DNA from: Hyphomicrobiales bacterium
GTDB taxonomy: Bacteria > Pseudomonadota > Alphaproteobacteria > Rhizobiales > Rhizobiaceae
Length of the DNA stretch: 64,000 nucleotides
Assembly (NCBI GenBank): GCA_900473805.1
Contig: UCMS01000006.1
Coordinates: 481,736-545,735 of the forward strand
Direction: 5' to 3'
The notes under the pieces are model-generated. The model saw only the letters and a list, made by a program, of their open reading frames with translations. It was not told the origin of the DNA and ran no database searches. The translations under genes and the position numbers were made by a program. Shown here piece by piece: positions 27,195-36,155 of the stretch (positions are counted from its first letter, which is position 1; each line of letters starts with the position of its first letter).

Positions 27195-27214
27195 CCGTCA
27201 CGCTCTCGTGACGG
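27195..27214. terminator. Perfect hairpin between aguA and rpoH
   Basis: CCGTCACG (27195-27202) pairs with CGTGACGG (27207-27214) around CTCT. There is no following T-run, so it may end aguA only weakly, or be a protein-binding dyad ahead of rpoH. Confidence 0.4.
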
Positions 27215-27223
27215 AACGCAAAT

Positions 27224-27252
27224 CTTGTATCGCCGTTTTGCCATACTTATCT
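27224..27252 (+). promoter_or_regulatory. Candidate heat-shock-type promoter of rpoH
   Basis: CTTG at 27224-27227 and CTTATCT at 27246-27252 are 18 bases apart and about 88 bp before the rpoH start. This resembles the CTTG...CYTATNT pattern of alphaproteobacterial sigma-32 promoters, which would make rpoH self-activating. The -35 lacks the AA after CTTG. Confidence 0.4.
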
Positions 27253-27339
27253 GTCATACGGATTTCTGTGGGATAGAGAGATCCACGGAGATGGGACTCG
27301 CCGGGTTTCAGGGAGTCCACGAAGAAAGAGGGGTGCTAT

Positions 27340-28242
27340 ATGGCCCGCAACAGTCTGCCTTCCATCACTGCCGGTGAAGCCGGCCTCAATCGCTACCTGG
27401 ACGAGATCCGCAAGTTCCCCATGCTGGAACCCCAGGAAGAATACATGCTTGCCAAGCGTTATGCCGAACACGGCGACCGCGACGCTGCCCATCGCATGGT
27501 GACCAGCCATCTGCGTCTCGTGGCGAAGATCGCCATGGGTTATCGCGGCTACGGCCTGCCGATCGGCGAAGTCGTCTCGGAAGGCAATGTCGGCCTCATG
27601 CAGGCCGTCAAGAAATTCGACCCCGAACGCGGCTTCCGCCTAGCGACCTATGCCATGTGGTGGATCAAGGCCTCGATCCAGGAATACATCCTGCGCTCTT
27701 GGTCGCTGGTGAAGATGGGCACGACCGCCAACCAGAAACGCCTGTTCTTCAACCTGCGTCGCCTCAAGGGCAAGATCCAGGCGATCGAGGAAGGCGACCT
27801 GAAGCCTGATCAGGTGGCCGAGATCGCGACCAAGCTGAACGTGTCCGAGGATGAAGTCATCTCGATGAACCGCCGCCTGTCCGGCGACGCCTCGCTGAAC
27901 GCGCCCCTGCGCGCTTCGGAAGGCGAAAGCGGTCAGTGGCAGGACTGGCTGGTCGACGACCATGACAGCCAGGAAGAGGTGCTGATCGAGCAGGACGAAC
28001 TGGAAACCCGCCGCCGCATGCTGCAGCGGGCCATGAGCGTGCTGAACGAACGCGAGCGCCGGATCTTCGAGGCGCGTCGACTGGCGGAAGATCCGGTGAC
28101 ACTGGAAGAACTGTCGGCCGAATTCGACATCAGCCGCGAACGCGTGCGCCAGATCGAGGTTCGCGCCTTCGAAAAGGTCCAAGAAGCCGTCCAGAAGGAC
28201 GCGCTGGAACGGGCCAAGGCACTGAGGGTCGTTGAAGCCTGA
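27340..28242 (+). CDS. rpoH: RNA polymerase heat-shock sigma factor (sigma-32)
   Basis: Sigma-70-family factor that directs transcription of heat-shock genes. The 300-residue protein has region 2 (HLRLVAKIAMGYRGYGLPIGEVVSEGN...FRLATYAMWWIKASIQEYILRSWSLVK), the RpoH box NQKRLFFNLRRLKG at residues 131-144, which separates RpoH from other sigma factors, and region 4 (LSAEFDISRERVRQIEVRAFEKVQ). Rhizobia often have two copies; this resembles rpoH1 but the distinction needs alignment. A strong terminator follows. Confidence 0.95.
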   Translation: MARNSLPSITAGEAGLNRYLDEIRKFPMLEPQEEYMLAKRYAEHGDRDAAHRMVTSHLRLVAKIAMGYRGYGLPIGEVVSEGNVGLMQAVKKFDPERGFRLATYAMWWIKASIQEYILRSWSLVKMGTTANQKRLFFNLRRLKGKIQAIEEGDLKPDQVAEIATKLNVSEDEVISMNRRLSGDASLNAPLRASEGESGQWQDWLVDDHDSQEEVLIEQDELETRRRMLQRAMSVLNERERRIFEARRLAEDPVTLEELSAEFDISRERVRQIEVRAFEKVQEAVQKDALERAKALRVVEA

Positions 28243-28269
28243 TCGACCGATCACCGTTAAAGCATCCGA

Positions 28270-28297
28270 GCCGTCCGGGACACCGGGCGGCTTTTTT
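28270..28297 (+). terminator. rpoH terminator
   Basis: GCCGTCCGG (28270-28278) pairs with CCGGGCGGC (28283-28291, one G-U) around GACA, followed by six T. It starts 27 bp after the rpoH stop. Confidence 0.85.
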
Positions 28298-28321
28298 CGT
28301 TGCGCGGCACTAACCGGCCCC

Positions 28322-29116
28322 CTACTCCGCGGCGAGCTGCTGCCGTGAGAAGAGCAGAAGGCCACCGGCAAAGAGGATGACGGCCCATCCGGCCAGCACG
28401 GCACCACCGGTCAGGCCCGCGACCGGAGATCCACCGGCCAGGATCCAGTCGCGAAGCCACTGCGCCGCATAGCTCGGCAATGGCAACCGGTCTGCGTCCG
28501 CCCCCAGATAGAGCTGCAGGACCGTGGACCCGATGGCGAGCAGAAAAGCCGGGATGACACCGGCGATCATCGAGCGGAAGACGACGACCAGCACGGCGAC
28601 GAGGGCCGTGAGCACAGCGAGTTCCAGAAGCGCACCGGCGAATGCGGCAACCAGCGTGACGAACGACCCCACCCGGATCACGACCCCGCCGAGCCCCTGT
28701 CCCTTGAGCACGGAAAAGAGGACGTTGAGCGCCATATCCCCCAGCACAGCCAGCAGCAGCCCGAGAGCGAGCCAGATGAGGCAGATCGCACACTTGGCGA
28801 CAAAGAGCGGTATGCGGCCCTGTCGCGGCACCAAAAGCCGCCAGGTGGCGTAGCGGTATTCGAGAAAGAACACCGAGGCGATGCCGAGCGCATAGAGCAA
28901 TTGCCCGAGCGAATTGCCGGAAATGCTGAGGCTCTTGGCCGCCGAGAGGAAGATATCGACCTCCCCGCCACCCTGACGTCCCATGCGAACGAAGAGCAGC
29001 CCCTCGAGGATCACCTTGAACAGCAAGGAAAGAAGCGGCACCGCCAGGAAGCCCCAGAACAGGATGGCCCGCTGCCGACCGAGCTTGAGCATTTCCGATG
29101 ACAAAAGCGATCTCAT
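28322..29116 (-). CDS. ABC-2 type transporter permease
   Basis: A 264-residue integral membrane protein with six hydrophobic segments, the usual size for the permease of lantibiotic-immunity/bacitracin-type exporters (ABC-2 family). Its N-terminus MRSLLSSEMLKLGRQRAILFWG, with a charged amphipathic stretch before the first membrane helix, fits that group. ATG at 29114-29116 overlaps the stop of the ATPase gene by 4 bp, so the two form one transporter. The cargo is unknown; no peptide or biosynthetic gene lies nearby. Confidence 0.8.
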   Translation of the reverse strand: MRSLLSSEMLKLGRQRAILFWGFLAVPLLSLLFKVILEGLLFVRMGRQGGGEVDIFLSAAKSLSISGNSLGQLLYALGIASVFFLEYRYATWRLLVPRQGRIPLFVAKCAICLIWLALGLLLAVLGDMALNVLFSVLKGQGLGGVVIRVGSFVTLVAAFAGALLELAVLTALVAVLVVVFRSMIAGVIPAFLLAIGSTVLQLYLGADADRLPLPSYAAQWLRDWILAGGSPVAGLTGGAVLAGWAVILFAGGLLLFSRQQLAAE

Positions 29117-30057
29117 CGGCCGCCCTCCCGCGTCTGCGACAGAAAGACGGTCTCGAGATCCGGCTTGACCCATTTCGCCTCATGGATGCGCACGCCGGAA
29201 CCGACCAACGAGGCGATCAGATCCGGAACCTGCTCCCTCTCTATCCGCAGGTACACGCCGCCATCGCCGGCCACCGCCCGCTCTCCGAGCTGTTTAAGCA
29301 GCAGCTCGGGCGTCTCGACCGACATCCAGAAACGCCCCTCCCGCTCGAGAAGAGCGGCAACGCCCCCCTCTGCGACGAGACGACCGTGCTGCAGGATCGC
29401 CACCCGATCGCAGACCCGTTGCACTTCGTCGAGGAGATGGCTGGACAGAAGCACCGTTAGACCGTCTCGATGGGCGAGTTCATCAATCAGCGCCCGCATT
29501 TCGAGAATACCATCCGGATCGAGCCCGTTGGTCGGCTCGTCGAGAATGATGGCTTCCGGTTGGCCGATCAGGGCGCAGCCGATCCCGAGCCGCTGCTTCA
29601 TACCCAGTGAAAAACCGGAGACCGGTTTGTCCGCCGCCTTTTCCAGACCGATGCGCCGCAAAATGGGGTCGATCAGAGACGCCGTATCCGTGAAGCGCGA
29701 CAGCATCTGCATATGGTCGCGAGCGCTGAGGAAGGGATAGAAGCTGGGCGCTTCGATCAGCATGCCGAGACGTCGGCGATTGGAGGGGGCGGCCGCCTCT
29801 CCGAAGATCATGACATCGCCACCATCGGCCGTCAGCAGCCCCGCCAGTATGCGCAGCAGCGTACTTTTGCCGGCACCGTTCGGGCCGAGCAGTCCATAGA
29901 CGGCCCCTCTCGGGACGGAAAGGCTGAGACCGTCCAGCGCCTGAACGGATGCCCCGCCCCGTCCGAACCTCTTGTCGACAGAGAGGAAGGCGATCGCGGG
30001 CTCTCCGGCCGAAGGGACGGCGGATCGTGCAGGCACGTTGTCGGCAATGGCTGTCAT
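29113..30057 (-). CDS. ABC exporter ATPase (DrrA/CcmA type)
   Basis: Nucleotide-binding subunit (314 residues) of the two-gene exporter. Walker A GPNGAGKST (about residue 61), signature GFSLGMKQRLGIG, Walker B AIILDEPTNGLDPDG and the switch His in LLSSHLLDEV are all present. The signature is SLGMK rather than LSGGQ, common in the multidrug/antibiotic export subfamily. The C-terminal 90 residues form an accessory domain. ATG at 30055-30057 has GGAAAG upstream. Neighbours give no clue to substrate. Confidence 0.88.
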   Translation of the reverse strand: MTAIADNVPARSAVPSAGEPAIAFLSVDKRFGRGGASVQALDGLSLSVPRGAVYGLLGPNGAGKSTLLRILAGLLTADGGDVMIFGEAAAPSNRRRLGMLIEAPSFYPFLSARDHMQMLSRFTDTASLIDPILRRIGLEKAADKPVSGFSLGMKQRLGIGCALIGQPEAIILDEPTNGLDPDGILEMRALIDELAHRDGLTVLLSSHLLDEVQRVCDRVAILQHGRLVAEGGVAALLEREGRFWMSVETPELLLKQLGERAVAGDGGVYLRIEREQVPDLIASLVGSGVRIHEAKWVKPDLETVFLSQTREGGR

Positions 30058-30153
30058 CGTTCTTTCCTGCCGCTCATGGGCTGCCAATGATCGCGAGCGG
30101 ACACGTCATTTCTATGAAGCCCATCGTGGATACCTTCGGATCCGGCCGCAAAC

Positions 30154-30186
30154 AAAAAATCCGCCGAAATGTCTCTCGGCGGATTT
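30154..30186 (-). terminator. Terminator after the 840-residue membrane protein gene
   Basis: AAATCCGCCGA (30157-30167) pairs with TCGGCGGATTT (30176-30186). On the minus strand the stem runs into TTTTTT, so it stops transcription from the gene at 30208-32730 before the ABC exporter genes. Confidence 0.8.
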
Positions 30187-30207
30187 CTCTAGATGAAACG
30201 CTATCGC

Positions 30208-32730
30208 TCAGTTGGCCGGCGCAGCGGGCGCAAGCGCCGCCCATTCGCGCATCACCTGCTGGAAGACATTGGCGCCCTGGGTGCCCTTGTCGAAGGTGAG
30301 CAGCGCCCGGCGGCCGTTGCGATAGGTGACGGGGATGTCGATCCAGCCACGCGTCGAGAGCAACTCCATGTTGCGCTTGACTACATCTGCAAAATCGTTG
30401 AGCGCCACCAGATAGGTGTCATCGGTCACCTTGGCAGTGACGGCGACGAGCGGATCACCGCGATCCTGTTCGGTGCGCTTCATGGCGATGCGCTGCAGGT
30501 TGTCGATCGCACCGCCTTCAAAATCGGCGGGAACCGAGAAAACCACTTCGATGATGTGGCTCGCCGGCAGCGAATTGTCGGTATTGCGCTTGATGGTGAC
30601 GAGCGCCGAGATACCGCGTTCGGGCACGTTGATCTTGCCCTGGATCTGCGGATCGGGCTTGCCGTCGGCACCAGTCTCGCGCACCGCTGACCAGGCGATC
30701 GAGCCCGGGACGGCAACAGGGGTCGCCTGTCCGATGCGCTCCTCATAGAGGAAGAGTTTTTCGCCACCGGCAACCGGAGCCGCGGTGGAAGCACCGTTGG
30801 TCGGTGCCGGCCCGGCGGTCGGCGTATTCGTTGCTGCCGGCACATCCGTCGGCTCGATGGTCGAGGCAACGGTCTGGGCCGAGACGGAGCGTCCCTCTTC
30901 GGCCGTTCCGGCAGACGCAGCCCCCGCCCCTTCGTCAATCTCCGTCCCGTCGGCCTTGAGCCGCTGGGTGAACTTCTGCCCCTTCGCGGAACCGTCCTCT
31001 GCGGGCGCCGCCGCAGGCGACGACGTGGAAGCCGCAGGTGCGGTTGTCGCGGCCGGCGCGGGGTCGGCCGGCGGGGTCGCCGTCGTAGTCGGGGTCGTTG
31101 CCGCACCCTCGGTCGCCGTCTCCGGCTCTCCGGTCAGGCTCGCCACCATGCCGCCGATATCGTCCCGCCAGGTCCACCCGGCATAACCGACGCCGGCAAT
31201 GACCAGCAGCCCGACAACCCCGAGAATAATCGGCGCAAGATTGCGGCGCTTCTTCGGCTCCAGGCGATAGGCCGGCTGGTCATAGCCCCCCATCATCCGA
31301 CCGACATCATTGTCTTGATCGATACCCGCTCCCTTCGGATCGGGCGAGAAGGTCGACAGATGCGTGTCCCAGTCCTGGGTGACGGGCAGTTCTGTCGTTG
31401 CGGCTGTTCCGGCTGCCCCTGCGGGCTGCGCATCGACATTGTCGCGGAACCACTGGCTGAAATCATCGGGTTCGACCGTTGCAGCCACATCAGGGCCAGA
31501 GGCCACGGAGCCGAAGGTTTCGGGCTGGCTTTCCTCGAGACGCAGACCGGCGGGCACGGGGAAGTCCTGATCGACCTCGACGCGCGCAGGCTCCTCGTAA
31601 GCCGGAAACTCGTCGGTCGGCGTATAGGACACCGCAACGGGTGCGGGGTCGATCTCGGGAAGTTCGGGAACGCGATTGGCAGCAGTTTCGACCGCAGGCG
31701 GAATGTCCCAGCTCGCAGCCGGAATGGTAGGAGCCGGATCGGCAGCACGGCTCTGCAGCCAGTCATCGACCGCGTCGAGGATCGCAGGCCTTGCCTCGAC
31801 GACCGGCGGCGCATGGTCGATGGCTTCAGCCGGTGCTTCGGTCGTCTCCGCAGGCCGCTCTCCGGCAAACTCGCCCCAGGCCGGCTCAGCCTTGGGGGCG
31901 GCGCCAAACTCCGGCTCGGACGCCGCAGTCCATCCGGTAAAGACCGGTTCTGCCGGCTGTGCCGGTGCAGTGTCACGGTCCGTCTCAGGCGCGGCGGCAA
32001 AAGCAGGCTCGGCACGCTCTTCGGTTTGGGCCTCGGCTTCGCGTGACGGCGTCTCGCCAAACACCTTGGCATCATACATGCCGGCATAATCGGTTTCGTC
32101 GCCGGTGATTCCGTAATCGGCATCAGACCAAACGGCCGGCGCCGGCTCGGCCGCGGGCTCGGCGCGCACGGGCGCCTCCTCGACCACATCCTCGACCACA
32201 GCCGCCTCGTGCACAGGCGCTTCCGGTTCGGGCGCGTGCTCACGCATATAGGCATCGGCCCAGTCGTCACCCGTCACACTGGGCGCCTCGGGCTGAACCG
32301 GCTCCGGCTCGCGATGAGCGGTGTCGCTCTCATCGACCACGGCATGGGCAGGCTGAGGTTCGGCCGGCTGCTCGTGTGTCGGATAGACGGGTTCGACCGC
32401 CGCCTCTGGCGGCGTTTCATTCCATGCGGGCTGCGGTTCCGGCTCAGTCTGAGGGGCCGGTTGCTCCGCGACGTCGGCAACGAAGGTGGGTTCCTGGACG
32501 TCGTCGATGGCCGGCAGGGCCTCCGCGTGTTCGGCCTCCACCTCCCGGATCGCGGCATCGAGCTTTTCCAGCTGGCGCTGCAGCATGTGCTCGGGCGGGC
32601 GCGGTGACATGTTCTCGAGCTGCCGAACGACGGCAGAACGGGCCTTTTCATAGACCCGCGCACGCATCTCCGGAGTATTGTTCGACAGGCCGTCCACGGC
32701 CCGTCGAATCACTGCGATAAAGTCAGCCAT
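30208..32730 (-). CDS. Large bitopic protein with Pro/Ala/Glu-rich cytoplasmic region, purA-linked
   Basis: An 840-residue protein that I do not recognise. Residues 1-60 form a helical domain (MADFIAVIRRAVDGLSNNTPEMRARVYEKARSAV is its start). Residues about 70-480 are a low-complexity acidic region rich in P, A, E and V. A basic KKRRN precedes one membrane segment near residues 485-507. The outer part has a second A/T/P-rich linker (about 530-690) and a compact domain of about 150 residues at the C-terminus (YEERIGQATPVAVPGSIAW...). The architecture resembles envelope proteins that link cytoplasmic partners to the cell wall. It lies 57 bp after purA and probably shares its transcript. Confidence 0.7.
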   Translation of the reverse strand: MADFIAVIRRAVDGLSNNTPEMRARVYEKARSAVVRQLENMSPRPPEHMLQRQLEKLDAAIREVEAEHAEALPAIDDVQEPTFVADVAEQPAPQTEPEPQPAWNETPPEAAVEPVYPTHEQPAEPQPAHAVVDESDTAHREPEPVQPEAPSVTGDDWADAYMREHAPEPEAPVHEAAVVEDVVEEAPVRAEPAAEPAPAVWSDADYGITGDETDYAGMYDAKVFGETPSREAEAQTEERAEPAFAAAPETDRDTAPAQPAEPVFTGWTAASEPEFGAAPKAEPAWGEFAGERPAETTEAPAEAIDHAPPVVEARPAILDAVDDWLQSRAADPAPTIPAASWDIPPAVETAANRVPELPEIDPAPVAVSYTPTDEFPAYEEPARVEVDQDFPVPAGLRLEESQPETFGSVASGPDVAATVEPDDFSQWFRDNVDAQPAGAAGTAATTELPVTQDWDTHLSTFSPDPKGAGIDQDNDVGRMMGGYDQPAYRLEPKKRRNLAPIILGVVGLLVIAGVGYAGWTWRDDIGGMVASLTGEPETATEGAATTPTTTATPPADPAPAATTAPAASTSSPAAAPAEDGSAKGQKFTQRLKADGTEIDEGAGAASAGTAEEGRSVSAQTVASTIEPTDVPAATNTPTAGPAPTNGASTAAPVAGGEKLFLYEERIGQATPVAVPGSIAWSAVRETGADGKPDPQIQGKINVPERGISALVTIKRNTDNSLPASHIIEVVFSVPADFEGGAIDNLQRIAMKRTEQDRGDPLVAVTAKVTDDTYLVALNDFADVVKRNMELLSTRGWIDIPVTYRNGRRALLTFDKGTQGANVFQQVMREWAALAPAAPAN

Positions 32731-32787
32731 CAGCACTTTCTCTTGAAAGCCGGCCCGCCGCGCCGGCAAAAATCGTTAACCTTCAGA

Positions 32788-34086
32788 TTAGTCTTCGAAG
32801 GGGTCCGTCACAAGTATGGTGTCGTCGCGTTCCGGACTTGTCGACAGAAGCGCGACCGGAGCACCGATCAGTTCTTCCACCTGACGGACATATTTGATCG
32901 CCTGCGCCGGCAGATCGGCCCATTTGCGGGCGCCGACGGTGGATTCCTTCCAGCCTTCGAGCGTGATGTAGATCGGCTCAACCCGAGCCTGAGCGGCCTG
33001 GGCAGCCGGCAGATAATCGATTTCCTGGCCGTCGAGCTTGTAACCGACGCAGATCTTCAGCTCATCGAGACCATCGAGAACGTCGAGTTTCGTCAGCGCG
33101 ATGCCGGTGATTCCATTGGTGGCGACCGACTGGCGCACCAGCGCCGCATCGAACCAGCCGCAACGGCGCTTGCGACCCGTCACTGTACCGAACTCGTGAC
33201 CCTTTTCGCCCAGGAACTGACCGATCTCGTCATGCAGTTCCGTCGGGAAAGGACCTTCGCCGACGCGCGTGGTGTAGGCCTTCGTGATGCCGAGGATGTA
33301 GCCCAGCGAACCCGGTCCCATGCCCGAACCGGCAGCGGCCTGGCCGGCAACCGTGTTCGAAGACGTGACGAAGGGATAGGTGCCATGATCGATGTCGAGC
33401 AGCGAACCCTGCGCGCCTTCGAACAGGATGCGCGAGCCCTTGCGGCGCTCCTTGTCCAAGAGCACCCAGACCGAATCCATGAAAGGCAGCACACGATCGG
33501 CGATCGAGGTGAGCTCATCCATGATAGTCTTGTGTTCGATTTCGGCCACGCCAAAGCCGCGACGCAGCGCGTTGTGATGGGTAAGGATCCGCTCGACCTT
33601 GCCTTCCAGCGCATCGAGATCGGCGAGGTCCATGACACGGATCGCGCGACGGCCGACCTTGTCTTCATAAGCCGGGCCGATGCCACGGCGGGTGGTGCCG
33701 ATCTTCGTGCCGCTGTTGGAAGCTGCATCTTCGCGCATGCCATCGAGTTCACGGTGCAGGGAGAGGATGAGCGTGGCGTTCTCGGCAATGCGCAGATTGT
33801 CAGGCGTCACTTCGACGCCCTGGTCCTTCAACCGGCCGATTTCGGCGATCAGCGCATGCGGATCAACGACGACGCCATTGCCGATGACGGCCTTCTTGCC
33901 AGGACGCACGACGCCCGATGGCAGCAGCGACAGTTTGTAGGACACGCCATCGATGACGAGCGTATGCCCGGCATTGTGTCCACCCTGGAAGCGGACCACG
34001 ATGTCCGCACGTTCGGAGAGCCAGTCGACAATCTTGCCCTTGCCCTCGTCACCCCATTGCGAACCAATCACCACGACATTCGTCAT
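32788..34086 (-). CDS. purA: Adenylosuccinate synthetase
   Basis: GTP-dependent ligase joining IMP and aspartate, the first committed step to AMP. The 432-residue protein starts [21 protein letters not shown] with the P-loop/catalytic D13, followed by [12 protein letters not shown], the IMP-binding [14 protein letters not shown] and C-terminal [19 protein letters not shown]. Length and motifs are complete. ATG at 34084-34086 has AGGATTATGAG upstream. Confidence 0.97.
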   Translation of the reverse strand: MTNVVVIGSQWGDEGKGKIVDWLSERADIVVRFQGGHNAGHTLVIDGVSYKLSLLPSGVVRPGKKAVIGNGVVVDPHALIAEIGRLKDQGVEVTPDNLRIAENATLILSLHRELDGMREDAASNSGTKIGTTRRGIGPAYEDKVGRRAIRVMDLADLDALEGKVERILTHHNALRRGFGVAEIEHKTIMDELTSIADRVLPFMDSVWVLLDKERRKGSRILFEGAQGSLLDIDHGTYPFVTSSNTVAGQAAAGSGMGPGSLGYILGITKAYTTRVGEGPFPTELHDEIGQFLGEKGHEFGTVTGRKRRCGWFDAALVRQSVATNGITGIALTKLDVLDGLDELKICVGYKLDGQEIDYLPAAQAAQARVEPIYITLEGWKESTVGARKWADLPAQAIKYVRQVEELIGAPVALLSTSPERDDTILVTDPFED

Positions 34087-34270
34087 CTCATAATCCTGTA
34101 TATCGCGCAGCGTCTGCGCCCTACCCAAACCCGCGCATCTATACTGTGTTGTTTTTATGGAATCGACCCCTCATGACGGGCGATTTGGCTTTTTACGTGA
34201 CAAAGCGTCACCCCTCGCCTATTTCCGAGGCAATTCGCGCCGCAAGGGATACGCCCCGACGTCTCCCGGA

Positions 34271-35203
34271 ATGAGCGCAGACATGCAGGGAAGAAACGCT
34301 TTGCCGATCCGCGCCTATATCTATCTCGTCATCACAACACTGCTCTGGGGCGGCAACACCATTGCCGGCAAGCTAGCGCTCGGCCATGTCAGCCCGATGG
34401 CCCTGAGCTTCGGTCGCTGGGCGGTCGCGACGCTCGTCATTGCCTCGATTTCGGTCCCTCAGATCCGCAAGGACTGGGATCTCCTGAAAGCAAACTGGAA
34501 GCTTCTGATCTTCTACGGCGCCGTCGGCTATGCCGCATTCAACGGCTTCCTTTACACGGCGCTCAAGTATACGAGCGCCGTCAACGGCGCGATCGAACAG
34601 GGCGCCATACCCGTCCTGATCTTCGTCATCAACTTCCTGCTGTTCCGCATCCCGGTCTCCGCAATCCAGATCCTGGGCTTCGTCATCAGCTTTGCCGGTG
34701 CAGCCGTGACTGCATCGCACGGCAATCTGCAGACGCTTCTCACCCTCACGCTGAATTATGGCGACCTGCTGATGCTCTGCGCCGGCATCGCCTATGCGAT
34801 CTACACGATTTCGCTGCGCTGGAAGCCGCCGGTGCACTGGAAGAGCCTGATGGCCGTGCCAGCGCTCGCCGCAGCCCTCACCAGCCTGCCGCTTCTCTGG
34901 TGGGAAGCCAGCGAAGGCCAGATGATTCTGCCCGACGCACGCGGCTGGCTCATCATTCTCTATTGCGGCTTCTTCCCCTCGCTGATCTCGCAGATCCTTT
35001 ACATCAAGGGTGTCGAGGGAATCGGAGCCAACCGCGCCGGCCTTTTCATCAACCTTGTGCCCGTCTTCGGCACGCTGCTGTCGATCACCCTTCTCGGAGA
35101 GACCCTCGAATATTTCCACATCCTGGCGCTCGCCCTCGTCCTCGGCGGCATCGCGATTGCCGAATGGGGCAAGCCGCGCGATCCGCTGAAAGCCTCAGCC
35201 TAG
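34271..35203 (+). CDS. EamA/DMT-family membrane transporter
   Basis: A 310-residue inner-membrane protein with ten predicted helices in two EamA repeats (first AYIYLVITTLLWGGNTIAGKLALGHVSP; second starting near ALTSLPLLWWE). Such proteins export amino acids, purines or other metabolites; the substrate is unknown. ATG at 34271 is used; 34283 is an alternative, and the frame is open up to 34157. It is divergent from purA. Its stop codon shares two bases with that of the convergent phosphatase gene. Confidence 0.83.
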   Translation: MSADMQGRNALPIRAYIYLVITTLLWGGNTIAGKLALGHVSPMALSFGRWAVATLVIASISVPQIRKDWDLLKANWKLLIFYGAVGYAAFNGFLYTALKYTSAVNGAIEQGAIPVLIFVINFLLFRIPVSAIQILGFVISFAGAAVTASHGNLQTLLTLTLNYGDLLMLCAGIAYAIYTISLRWKPPVHWKSLMAVPALAAALTSLPLLWWEASEGQMILPDARGWLIILYCGFFPSLISQILYIKGVEGIGANRAGLFINLVPVFGTLLSITLLGETLEYFHILALALVLGGIAIAEWGKPRDPLKASA

Positions 35204-35961
35204 CCGACGGACAGGATCTGCACCTCGCCGTCTGCGAGCCGCGCGGCAGTCAACCGCCCCGTCTTGTAGCAATGGGTATCGAGGCTGACGCGGTTCGCTC
35301 CGACAAAGGCCTCGCGCATCGGCGTATGGCCATGGAAGACGCGCACGGGCAAGCCCGGTCCGAGATCGATGAAGGACCGCCGGATCCACAACAGGTCCTC
35401 GTCCTCCTGCTCGGCAAGCGGTCGTCCCGGCCGGATGCCGGCATGGACGAAGACGTCGTCGCCGATGGTCAGCAGCACCGGCAGGGCCTGAAGGAAGTCG
35501 ACATGGCTTGCCGGGATCGCCGCGCGCGCCGCCTGCCGTAGCGCAAAATTTGAACCTATAAATGGCCCATGGGCCTCGATATCCATGCCGTATGACTGCA
35601 GCGTGGCATCCGCCCCGTGCTCCAGATACCAGTCTCCGGCCGGATCGCCCTTGAGATAATCGAGAAAGGCATCGTCGTGATTGCCACGCAGGCAGATCCG
35701 GTCGAAACCGACCGGCGGCGCGGCGTTGAGGTGGTAAAGGACGGTCGCAGACTGCGGGCCACGATCCACATAATCCCCCAACATCACGATCAGCTTGCGC
35801 CCTTCGCGCAGGCTTGCATCCTCGCGGATCTTGTCTTCCAGCGCCAGCAGAGGGTCGAGGCAGCCATGCACGTCGCCGATCGCATAGATCGCGGAGTAGG
35901 TCCCAGGCTCGATCTCCATCCTCGGCTTTAAGCCATCCCCGCCCAGATCGTGTTTATCCAT
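35200..35961 (-). CDS. PPP-family serine/threonine or diadenosine-tetraphosphate phosphatase
   Basis: A 253-residue metallophosphatase with the PPP signatures AIGDVHGCLDPL (about residues 29-40), MLGDYVDRGPQS and LRGNHDDAFL, plus a later VFHGHTPM. These match bacterial serine/threonine protein phosphatases (PrpA/PrpE-like) and symmetrical ApaH; motif spacing favours the former. ATG at 35959-35961 is chosen; MEIEPGTYSAIYA a few codons later is an alternative start. It is convergent with the DMT gene and divergent from the creatininase-like gene. Confidence 0.83.
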   Translation of the reverse strand: MDKHDLGGDGLKPRMEIEPGTYSAIYAIGDVHGCLDPLLALEDKIREDASLREGRKLIVMLGDYVDRGPQSATVLYHLNAAPPVGFDRICLRGNHDDAFLDYLKGDPAGDWYLEHGADATLQSYGMDIEAHGPFIGSNFALRQAARAAIPASHVDFLQALPVLLTIGDDVFVHAGIRPGRPLAEQEDEDLLWIRRSFIDLGPGLPVRVFHGHTPMREAFVGANRVSLDTHCYKTGRLTAARLADGEVQILSVG

Positions 35962-36089
35962 TCCGCCGTTCCCTGGAGCCCATATGTGATGTGCAGCCAT
36001 CATGCGCCGGCGCCGGTCTCCGCCGCAATCTCTTGCCACGATCTCGTGAGTGGAAAGCGCACCCAAAAAGGCAGCGGCCTGCACTGATT

Positions 36090-36101
36090 ATGATGCTTTT
36101 C
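36090..36101 (+). promoter_or_regulatory. TGATGCTTTTC word upstream of the creatininase-like gene
   Basis: The 11-base word TGATGCTTTTC (36091-36101) lies about 55 bp before the creatininase-like start. The same word occurs at 38014-38024 in the divergent promoter region of the LysR gene and the transporter operon. This suggests a common operator. Confidence 0.5.
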
Positions 36102-36155
36102 GAAGCCTGCCGTTTTGCCCTATCGGTCGATGAAACGAGACAAAGAGGCACGGCA

